DNA of 64,000 bases. Origin: Lineus longissimus. Lineage: Eukaryota; Nemertea; Pilidiophora; Heteronemertea; Lineidae. Location of the stretch: contig NC_088310.1 of assembly GCF_910592395.1 (NCBI RefSeq), forward strand, positions 9,247,501 through 9,311,500, in the 5' to 3' direction. The notes below the pieces were generated by a model. The model searched no databases. It worked only from the letters and a program-made list of their open reading frames with translations, and was not told the origin of the DNA. The position numbers and the translations under genes were made by a program. Shown here piece by piece: positions 49,402 to 59,504 of this stretch (position 1 is its first letter; each line of letters opens with the position of its first letter).

Positions 49402-49984
49402 CTGTCAAGAAAGTAAAATATTTGTGTAGCGCTTAAAAATTTCTCTTCTCCTAGTCATTCCAAAATTTGAAAGATTATAAAATGATTATACTATCTTTCT
49501 CTCACTTTATCTAAAACTACCACATCAGATTTTTGCCCGCAACTCTTTTTTAAAGAAATTTATAAAACTTTTGGTTTATGATGGTTTAGCACTTATGTGC
49601 ATATGAAAACCCTAGCAGGATTTATTTGGCCTTTTAATGGGAATTTTATTCAACACCCTGTAGCAACATAACTGATTGATTTTCAATAAACTTATCAATT
49701 TACTGGCAGAATATATTCCTGCCCTCAAGGATAAAATCGAACAACCAGCAGCAGTTAAAGAAATTTAAGACGATTAACTTTTTTTGTGATATTGTAATGC
49801 CTGTGATGAGTATTAGAAGTGTGAAACTCCATTTAGATGCAATATTCTGCTGAGTTACAATCAATGGTTACACTTGATACTAAATGGGATGATAACAGAA
49901 CTTCATAATCAGAAATATAGAACTTACGATCAAAAATAAAGTACGGGTACATCTAAGTTTAGAAGATCAATTAGTTTAAGTGTT

Positions 49985-50335
49985 TGATCTGATGCTTTTA
50001 ATGATGGGTGCAGTTTTGTTTTTAGCTCCTAATATGGTTGAGCTGATAACCATGAATAGACCTTCCCATGTCATCAGATCTTGTCCATGTTCCATCCATC
50101 AACAATGGTGGCTCAATTGCTTACTGATAAGTCTAGAAAGTAAAAACTTAGTGTGTGGATGTCTTATGACAACATGACTTGACAGACAAAAATTCATTGC
50201 TATTTGACCTACTTTCTAGGCTGAGGATCTTTGTCATAACAACATTGAGCTAGACCTACTTTTCTAGGTCACAGGGGTTGAAAATTGTAATGATGGTCCT
50301 ACACCTTGACCAGAATAAAAAGAATTAGATATACT
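49985..50335 (+). repeat. Family B repeat, diverged copy
   Basis: TTTTTAGCTCCTAATATGG, TCAACAATGGTGGCTC, GTCTAGAAAGTAAAAACTTA, ATGACTTGACAGACAAAA and TAGACCTACTTTTCTAGGTC. Its second AGGTCA is mutated. Confidence 0.75.
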
Positions 50336-50647
50336 GTACACTAGTTTTGAACTTCAGCCATTCACACTAATTGCCCGGTGTGAGCAGAATGACACTGTCC
50401 CCTACTGGGACATTTCATTGAGTGACAATAAACCTAGACTAATTCTAGTTCCTCCATTAAATATGGTCAGATTTAGCATAATGATAAAATAGCACACCAC
50501 CAGAGTATTTTTTTATACGTTTTATTACATCATCCAAAAATACTCATTGGGAACCTTGAACTTAAATGTAGGTCTCATAAAAAAATCATCTACATTCTGA
50601 ATAGGCATATTGGTATTCAGTTGTATCATTGGGAAATTTGGGATTTT

Positions 50648-52318
50648 TGGCTCACCGTAGGTGAGTCTATACGATACCGCAGTGTCCGTCGTCCGTCGTC
50701 GTCGTCGTCGTCGTCGTCCGTCGTATCCTAGTTCAAAAACAGTGGCACGTTTTTTAACCGCTAGGCCTATGAACTTAAAACTTTGTACACATGACCCCCT
50801 AGGTCAGATGACCCGTGACACTAAATTTCTGTCCGATCTGATTCTCTACTTGGCCACCAGGGGGCCAAATGTGGATATCTAAAAAGTGTGATATCTCGCT
50901 TATTAGTGACTTGTTTTCGATAAAACTTTTGTAGTAGGTACTCATAGCAAGGATACATCATATATCTTACGGGTTTTTAATTTGATCTACTTTTCAAGGT
51001 CGCAGAGGTCAAATGGCGTGAATTGGCCGTTTGAGTGTAACTATGGCACGTTTCTCAACCACCAAAGCTATGAGCTTGAAACTTGGTACATATAACCCCC
51101 TATATCAGATAACCTCTGGTGCTGAATTTCAGCCTGATCTGATTCTTGACTTTGCCACCAGGGGGCCAAAACAGAAAAAGTAAGAAGTGCAATAGCCTGC
51201 TTATTAGCAAATTGTTTTTGATGAATTTTTTATGGCAGGGACCCCTAGCAAGGTTACCTCAGATGTTGCACGATTTTTCGGATTTGACCTACTTTTTAAG
51301 GTCGCAGAGGTCAAATGGCGTAAATTTGCCGTTTGAGTGTAACTATGGCACGTTTCTCAACCGCAACAGTTATGAACTTGAAACTTTGAACAAATGACCC
51401 CCTAGGTCAGTTGACCTTTTACACTGAATTTTGGTTCGGTCTGATTATTGACTTGGCCACCAGGGGGCCCAAACTCAAAAAGTGTGATTTCTCGCTTATT
51501 ACTGATTTGTTTTTGATAAAAGTTTCATGGTAGGTACTCCCAGCAAGGATACATCACATATCTTACGGGTTTTTGATTTGACCCACCTTTCAAGTTCACA
51601 GAGGTCAAAGTTGAAAACTTTACCGTTCTTGGTACGTTTTGTCGTTGTTCAATGTAAAGAGTTTTAATTTGTGTAATGATGCATCTTAGAAGCCACTATT
51701 TGTATGCCAAGTTTCAGCCAGATCGGAATTCAAATATGGCCGAAATTGCATGTTTTGTGGGTTTTTCCTCGTATTGTGGCAATCCAAAGGTTGTGAGTTC
51801 AAACCCTGGTCAAGGACAGCCAAAAATATTTTTATTTTTCATCTTTTCCTTTTTTCCTTTTTTCTTTTCTGAGTTCTATCTTACATTTTCTTCATTTTTT
51901 GATTTATTTGGTGCCATAGATTTAATTAGGCGGCCATCTTGGAAATCGTTTTTTGCCGATTGCTGTCGTGTAACGAGTGATGAAATTGTTATGGTCAGGT
52001 GGATGTGTCTACTTCACATATCACCCTGGTTTGTTATATGACCTACCTGTCAGGGTCACTGAGGTCAAAGTTAAAAATATATTCACCATTGTCATGGAGT
52101 GGCACGTTTCTTCACTATCATTTTCACCTAGACTCTACAAGCTTGGAACCACAAGTCTCGGATTCACCACTTGGCCAGGGCCGGCTCTGAACTGGTCACA
52201 GATGCATGTATAAATTATGAGAGGCCTACATACTGTAGCACTTTCTGTAACTGTCTACTAAAAATACTTACGGTGAGCACAATGGCCCCTGGCCGTTTCA
52301 TTTATTATGTATGGCAGG
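50648..52318 (+). repeat. Large family B element with ~302-bp tandem units
   Basis: It opens GGCTCACCGTAGGTGAG with a (GTC)n array at 50680-50730 and closes GGTGAGCACAATGGCCCCTGGCC, so the ends GGCTCACC and GGTGAGC are inverted. Three head-to-tail units start at about 50742, 51043 and 51345. Each has GGCACGTTTCTCAACC, AACTTGAAACTTTG, TTGGCCACCAGGGGGCC, TCTCGCTTATTA and TTTGACCTACTTTT-AAGGTCGCAGAGGTCAAA-like blocks. CTCF-like cores: 50851-50867, 51153-51168, 51454-51470. AGGTCA-N3-AGGTCA type pairs: 50997-51011, 51299-51313, 51593-51607, 52053-52067. No transposase or RT frame is present. Confidence 0.8.
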
Positions 52319-52711
52319 CATTGAGCTCCAGTGAGATATGCGTATCATCCTATGAAAAAAATAGGAATAGACCAAATAAATCTCAAGCTGCTATCTCTTG
52401 TGTCCCACCCAAAGTGTTGTCCTTATCTCTTATAAATGGGGATGAAATATGCATTACCGATCCCATGCAACCATCCAGTTGGCAAATCATCCCTCAGCTC
52501 AAACTTGATTACTTTTCTTATCTTGCGGCAACATGATGCCCACTTTGTCCCAAGAATTGATTGGGAAACCAAGCGAACACTGCCACCATAGTCTGATGAC
52601 CAAGGCTGCTCAAGGGCTGGTTAAACTGATAGAGGCCAGCAGGGTCATCCCATTGCCATAGCCGGTTTCTAGTTTTCCTCTCAATTACCTCAGAAGTGTA
52701 TGTACTCTATA

Positions 52712-52873
52712 CAGTGCAACATCCATTAGTGGACACCTCTCTACTTAGGATACTCGTTCTTGTCCCAAATTTGTTGTTTCCATTCAATTTGACCTCTCTA
52801 ATCAGGACACCTCTCTATTAAGGATAGCACTTGTCAGTCCGCAGGGTGTCATTAAAAGAGAGCTTCTTCTTAT
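52712..52873 (+). mobile_element. Family A MITE, right end eroded
   Basis: CAGTGCAACATCCATTAGTG at the left with TA before it (52710-52711); GACCTCTCTAATCAGGACAC and TCTCTATTAAGGATAGCAC inside. The right GGTTCCACTG is mutated. Confidence 0.75.
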
Positions 52874-53187
52874 GTAGTTTTACCAATTTCTGAATATTCA
52901 AGTCTGGTCCCAAATTGAGTGCATCATCATTCGATGCCATTCAACATGTTCAGAATGGTTTCAAAGTGGGCTGGCGGCACCATTTTGGCTGATGGTCATG
53001 ATGTCATGTTTTGGTTTGGCTTTTTTTTGTCGAGTTTGTAGGAAATAATGACAAGGTTAGATCGGTGAAACTAGGGTATTTGCATTTTGATCTTTTAAGT
53101 TTAGCTTTTGAGAGATAATTCTTGCTATAATGTATGGCCCTAGGTTTTAGTTATTTTTCTTTCCCTGGAGACTGCTCTGAAGTCACA

Positions 53188-53408
53188 TTAAGGGTTGACC
53201 ATTTTAATAGGTACCACCATTTTGGCTAGAACTTGAAATCCTAAATCGATTATAGTACACATTCAAACATGGTGGCAGTCTGTTCTATGTTTTCAAGAGA
53301 ATAGTCTCGCAGGTTTGAAATGAGCATTCAATTCATTTTGAAATAGTTCTGATTGCCTTAGGATTTCAAGTTTTACCTTAAATGTTGGTGCCTATGGTCA
53401 ACCCTAAC
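53188..53408. mobile_element. ~220-bp inverted-repeat element
   Basis: AGGGTTGACC (53191-53200) and GGTCAACCCT (53396-53405) are the ends. The arms continue with ACTTGAAATCCTAA / TTAGGATTTCAAGT and ACCACCATTTTGG / AAATGTTGGTGCC. A half copy is at 13866-13912. Confidence 0.7.
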
Positions 53409-53409
53409 T

Positions 53410-55075
53410 TGATGCGAATTTTTCTTTGCTGATTTCAACCCTGTAACATATTTATCTGAATTTGAGGTTTAAATAAAAATGAGATTGATCTAAATGCGCA
53501 TCATGAACATGCACGTGTTCTCAGCTTCAGCCTGGCTCAGGAAAGTATTGAGCTGTAAGGAGCTTAAGAATCTGATTGCTCATGGCATGGCAATGCAAAT
53601 TCTGATGCAACGATATCATTGGAATACTGTTGATCTGTGTATGATATGCCTAATCTAAGCATTGCTCACTTATGTCAATATATTGGTTGTTCATTTGATC
53701 ACGTTGCTTTCCTATTGTCAGTTGGCTTTTTCACCTCCTAAAAAACAATCATTGCTTGATAGCTGTATCCATGGCTAAAAATAACAAACAAAATACAAAT
53801 CAAGGCTGTGTGCTTTTTTTTTTTTGTGCCCTGAACTAGTCTTGAAATTAACAGGACAAAACATCTCTAAAAGAACAATTACTTGATACCTGTCCATGGC
53901 AAAACAGGACAAATAAGATCAATTGAAGCTTATGGCTCGTGTCTTTCAAGAAGGGAACATCATTTAGGAAATGTCTTCAAAATGTTTCACATCATGCGCA
54001 TGACAGACAAAAACATTTTCATCAAAATTATATGAACAATTTGTTCTGGAATAATGTTCGGGACACAACAGACAAAATGATGCAAAACCTTTTTTTGTAA
54101 TTTACACACGCTAGTAGTTCCCTAGGCTGGATTTCTGTTAACTGTCAGCACAATTACATCGCAACATGCTGCTTGTCCTTTAGCAAGTGAAAAAAAGACC
54201 AAGATGCAAAAATTCACACTCAAACACACCTGGCCATTCTGGAACACTCCAAAATAATGAAAAAGCCCTCATCTACCTGTAATAGAATACCTCCCCCATT
54301 ATCTGTTACGCTATACACTTATCTAATGCGAAATCAACAAGAAATTACACTTATAAGAAAGATTGGGCATTAAGTGTAGTTGTTCTCTGATTGCATCTGA
54401 TTCAGTGTGCTGTGTTCAGTAATGGCTCATTTCACTTCTTTTTGTCTTCGTTTGATGTCAGGGATGTGTTCGCCAGTAGAACAATCACCGGATGAGTCGG
54501 TGATGGATGCATTCAGAACTGGATAATAGTTTCATGCAAGATGGCTAATGATGCAATGCGTCTTTATATCTTGAATGCCTGGAGGAAGCTGAAACAAGAA
54601 AAATACCAAAGCATCAACTCTTTTCATATTTGTTCAGAATTTCATATCCAAAGCAGAAATCTGGCATTTCATTGAAGCAGCTGAGTCTGTGAAGTAACAG
54701 GGTGATAAAAGGTTGGATCCTGACCATTAAAAGCATTGCTATGCATCTGATTTGCATTGATTCCCGAGTTTTCCTCATCCCAAGGAAATCGGGGGCAGCC
54801 GAAATTGGTTCAATCAATGTGATTTGCCATACAAGCCATGCCGTAAATTCGTGGTTACATTTTGAAACAAGGTCGGTTCCATAAAATGTGATATATTCAA
54901 ATAAATCATTGGCAAAAATGTAAAGATAGAGCAAACTTTGGAAGCCAAATGCTAGAGGAATAACAGTACATTCATGGTGGGCAGAGTTGTGAAAACGGTC
55001 AGTGACAATCAATGAATGAGGCAAAATGAAAAAGTTGTGTTTGCAATAGATCACATGTGACAGATATATGCACCA
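53410..55075. other. Non-genic stretch, one long but unconvincing frame
   Basis: A 146-codon minus frame (55054-54614) has no motif, no splice context and poor codon logic. Otherwise AT-rich DNA with a T run at 53813. Confidence 0.45.
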
Positions 55076-55079
55076 GTGC

Positions 55080-55275
55080 TTTTCTGTGGTATCTTGAACT
55101 TTGTCTAAAGCACTGCAAAGATTATCATCCCAGTCCCCACAGAATTCAGTCTTCTAAAAGCACTCGACTAGTAGGGTAATCAGAGTACACATGTAACTCA
55201 GGACTCAGCTGCAAGTTGAACCCATCTTGATTATGAGGTTGATGTTCTTCCACTGCGCTATTATCTGGCCCTATT
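55080..55275 (-). mobile_element. SINE copy, second head type
   Basis: The minus strand starts GGGCCAGATAATAGCGCAGTGG (box-A-like TAGCGCAGTGG), ATCAACCTCATAATCAAGAT, GGTTCAAC (box-B-like). The body has TTCTGTGGGGACTGGGATGA, as in 26010-26245. Confidence 0.55.
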
Positions 55276-55499
55276 AGCAAACCTGTTGTTGGCAATTATA
55301 GTTGGCACATCTCTTAAGTCTGTTTGGGCTTACAACTGTCTTTTCGTAACTTATATTATAAGGACTAATCATTATTCCTGGGGAATTATCACATCGACTA
55401 AAAATCTTCTTACACTGGCAAACATACCGGCATCCGCCAATGGGGAATTTTGATTCATCACTTAGCAAATAAATACTAGCATCACCAGGGAGATAAAGG

Positions 55500-56600
55500 T
55501 GTAACACAGTCTCCCTTGGCATCATGATGAATGCCAAAGAATGTTACAGAATGGAGCTAATAGCAATAAAGATATGAGAACAATCAGTTATAGCGGCAAG
55601 ACAATACTGCTGATGGAACTGCTAAGTGATCATGCCTGCCTTAGTAAAACCCAATACTGTGTTATAACAATGTATAATGCGGACGATTCTTTTCCATTTC
55701 GGATGACGTTTGATAACTGATGTACAGCGAAGTAAAGTTTTATTCCTTGTATGTAGCTCAGGCTTTAGTTTTTCATGTTACTGCTTGGTACACTCTTGGA
55801 AATAAAGGTATTTTAGCTTTCCAACACAAATATGTACTCCATAGAGATATTTAAACGAAGTGAAAACCTTTGAACATGTTGAACAGAGGTTTTTAAGTAT
55901 CTCAAAAAGAATTTGTGGTTTTTCATTTTACCAAAAAAACTTTTACGGGGTGCATATATGTGTTGGCCAAAAAACCACTAAAATTTTTTCAGAAGCTAAA
56001 TAACCTTTATTCCTAAGCGTGTATTGCAAGCTTTAGGACACCTTTTCTGCACAGAACATTTTATTCCAAAATTTCAGTGAAATAGTTTCTGGCTCAGTCT
56101 TCATCTATGTGCAACATTTTGAACAAAAGTGAAGTGAAGTAGTTTGTCTGTCTTCTTGCTAGTGTATGATAAAACCTATTTATGATACTATTATAACTCA
56201 ATATGTTTATATAATTGTCTGTTACCATGGAACTTCTAGAAATACGCATCTGCCAAAGAGAAATTCGGAAGAGATTGCCAGGGTACAATTTCGTCTCCCT
56301 TGGGTGCCATGATTAATGCCAAAGGATGTACGGGAGAATGGAGCAAATACCGATAAAAAAGTAGACAACACAATTTATATTTCGACAAAACTGCAAAGTA
56401 ATCATCCTGCCTTGGTAACAAACGATACTGTGTTATATTGTTAGGCAATCTTTGCCATTTTGGATGACATTTTCTGACAAAGATACAGCGAAATAGTTTT
56501 ACATGACTTGTTTTTCTTTCAGCACACACTTTGTTAGTGTTGAACATTTTCTGGCAAAGGAACAGCGAAATAGTTTCTTTTATAGCTCAAGCTTTGTTGG
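55500..56600. repeat. Degenerate repeat block
   Basis: GGCATCATGATGAATGCCAAAG (55520) and GGTGCCATGATTAATGCCAAAG (56304) head two ~190-bp related stretches. Both end in CAGCGAAATAGTTTTA-like strings, which recur at about 56080 and 56560. Confidence 0.6.
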
Positions 56601-56796
56601 CTCGAGAACTAGTTGGAAAGTGTTGCTTGAAAGTAAAGGGGAGAAATGTTTGCTAGCAGACAATATAAGTAATTTCTATGACATATAATGTTTTCCAGTA
56701 TTAGCGAATCTTGACTATTTTATTTTACTTCTTACTTTCACCTAAGGATGTAACTGAAATGAGCTACATTTAACAATAAAATAAGTAGTCAATCAG

Positions 56797-56868
56797 GGAA
56801 CCAAAAGCACTGTCCCTAATAGAGAGGGTATCTTAGTAACAGAGGTTACCTTAAGGCAGGTTCCACTG
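56797..56868 (-). mobile_element. Family A MITE, half copy
   Basis: GTCCCTAATAGAGAGG inside and GGTTCCACTG at the right end, followed by TA (56869-56870). Confidence 0.7.
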
Positions 56869-57465
56869 TAATTTTCACTTGCTCTGTCAATTCATGCAGC
56901 AGTTAATGTAAACATTCTAACCACTGATCTCCCTGCTGAAGTTAGGGGATAAAAATGTTTGGACTATGCAATTTTAAAATACAGTGAGCATCCTAAAAAC
57001 AAAAGGTCATAGTATTTTCCTATGTGCTCTGCCTTTTTAAATAGTCAGCTTATATTACGAGGTGACTTGACCAGTTTCGCCTACAAGTAATCCGCTCTGT
57101 AATCTTTTTTCCGAAAAGTCCTGCCTACTTTGGAAATCTGATAAATGACCTATTGGAACATTGCAATAAAATAGTCATCGGCTTAAACAACACAAAGCTT
57201 ATCTAAATCTTTAGGGACATTCGTCACGTTGGATGTGTTCTTCTTCCACCTTTGATTGGGATGGTGTTCGTGAGATCTGTTGGTTTGGAGAAACTCAAAG
57301 CCATTCTCTATAAAAAATTAGCTAAAAAACACACCACTGTAGTTGAACGCAAGACATTGAAGAAATTACTTTCATTACGTGGCGGTGTTAATTTGATATT
57401 CTTCAAAAAATTTCGCTGTACAGAAAACTTTAAAACTTGGTGCCTAACACCGTTAGTCTTGAATC

Positions 57466-57676
57466 CTGGGTCAGGAAAATAGAAATGCAGTTAAACACAA
57501 TGTTGTCGTGCAGTTATCATGTATTAAATTTTGCCGGGACTTGGCATGTATAGTATTTGTGTGTCTGTCTATACAACATCATTGTTGCATTTTAAACTCG
57601 GTAGGTATTGGTGAAATTGGAAATTTAAAATTCAAGTAAAAATTTCAAATTTTTGATGATTGGTGTAGGCCTTTAA
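57466..57676 (+). mobile_element. Family C MITE copy
   Basis: GGAAAATAGAAATGCAGTTA, ACACAATGTTGTCGTGCAG, GGCATGTATAGTATTTGTG and end GGTGTAGGCCTTTAA. Confidence 0.8.
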
Positions 57677-57679
57677 AGC

Positions 57680-58825
57680 TTGAAAACTAGAAACCCCCTT
57701 TGGTAATAATTGTTAGCGATGCATGTTGCATGCTACTATGTCTTTTCTCTCCTTGCAAAACATAGAATGCATCTGGTTGTTAAAAATGAGTTGCTTTTAG
57801 AGTAACTTTGATGATCCAAATTATGAGCTGGAGCATTCTTGAATGTGAATTTTACATGAAATTTTCTATTTCCCGTCTACAAGGAAATCCTAGGAAAGTT
57901 TCCAATTAAAGTCGTTCTTTGAAGATCCATCCACACACGCACTATTGTTTCTCTGGGAGTTTTTTTGCTTCCTCTTTTGAAAGATGAGACCTAACAACCA
58001 CAGTGAATATTCTGTGTGGTATCTGTTCTCAAGATATCGGCAGGAAGGATGCATTATGAGGCGATACGGAATGAAAATTAAGGAAATATGAGACAAAGGG
58101 ATGAAATGATGGAGGTTTTTTTCTGTGACTCCTCATTGCTTCTTGTTGTTACTTGTAGCCATGTTTGTTCAAGATCCGATGGGAAATGGTGATGTATTTT
58201 TTCTCACTTTGTCTTTGGTGGGAGTGAATGAATTGTTTGGAGATGAGAAACCTGCCAGATGTCAAGTGATTGTATCTGTTCCCTCGCATCTTAGAATGTC
58301 TTGGGTAAACAGTTCAGGAGATGAATCGGAGGCTTTTGCTTTGATGTGAGATGGCTTTGTGAATTGTCGACTCAAATTAATTTCTTCCCAGAATAATTTA
58401 TGGAAAATCAAGGAAATTTAAGAGCAACATCAAGGTCTTTAGTCATTGCAACGCATCTCAGAATGTCGTACGGATTGTTTATAAGACCAAAAAAAATCGT
58501 AATCAGTTCAGTCCTTAAACACATCTGCCATCTTAAAGGGAAACGTCTGTGGAAAACTAAAGGGACAACACAGCCATTATTGATGCAACAGGACAAAACC
58601 AAAACAACACTGTCACCCCTGTTCCTGTCTTGTCTGTACAAGCATACAGCCAGTATGACTTTAAAACCTCCTTGTCAAATGTTAAGTCAGGGCATCCTCG
58701 AAAAACCTGTGTCTGTCGTATCGTCCTCCCCTCTCACACGTAAGCTCGGTCATTTGGGCCGTGTGTTCACCTGAAGTTCAGGATGTAGTCGGGGCTGAAT
58801 ATCGCTCATACTATTGCTGCCCTTT
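57680..58825. other. Non-genic stretch, nothing recognised
   Basis: Open frames at 58125-58349 and 58400-58774 show no family motif. No repeat structure seen. Confidence 0.45.
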
Positions 58826-58829
58826 AAAA

Positions 58830-59245
58830 TATCCTTCCCCACACCCTACCATATCTTCCTTGTCAATTTCCTTATACATTACCAGAGACTAAACCTGTTT
58901 TGTTTGATTTGACCTGGGGATGGAGGATGTATATGGTTGGCATCTGACTGATTGTTGATTCCAGTGAAGCTTCCCACTATTTACCCTACTGTACCTTTCA
59001 TGTCCATTTCTAGCATCATGATCAGTCTAAAAAGCGGTTTGTTTGGTTTGCCCTAGGATGGAGGATAACGTGGGAAGTAATGTAGGTGGTTTGCCTCTTG
59101 ACTGTTGATTCGAGTGCAGCTTTCCACTATTTACCCTGTACTCCTGTGTCATGATCAGAGTCTTAAAAATGTTTGTTAGATTTGCCCTAGGATGGATGAT
59201 AACAATGGTAGTAATGTAGGTGCTTGGCATCTGACTGCGCTTTGC
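58830..59245. repeat. Degenerate tandem repeat (~134 bp, about three units)
   Basis: Units start near 58906, 59041 and 59174 with TTTGATTTGACCTGGGGATG, TTTGGTTTGCCCTAGGATGG and TTAGATTTGCCCTAGGATGG. They share CCACTATTTACCCT and CATGATCAG. Confidence 0.75.
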
Positions 59246-59334
59246 AAAATAATTTCAATTGAGGTGATTCAAAGATTCTGCACAAGAAAGCTTCCATAAA
59301 AATTTGGGACTGCAGTAATGTACACTTCATTGTC

Positions 59335-59500
59335 CAGTGGAAACTTCCTTAGAGGACTGTTAGCAGGACACTCTCTATCTCAATTAGAACTTTGATTATG
59401 GCTCCAAATTGGTCTTTCCAATACATTGTGACCTCTGTAATCAAGACACCTCTCTAAGAACAGCATTTGTCAGTCCCAGTTCCTCAGAAAGGTTCTACTC
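59335..59500 (+). mobile_element. Family A MITE copy
   Basis: CAGTGGAAACTTCCTTAGAG at the left, GGTTCTACTC plus TA (59501-59502) at the right. Interior TGACCTCTGTAATCAAGACA and CCTCTCTAAGAACAGC. Confidence 0.75.
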
Positions 59501-59504
59501 TAAT

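Noticed and set aside
54614-55054. 146-codon minus-strand frame
   Set aside because: No motif, no splice context, unnatural codon use.
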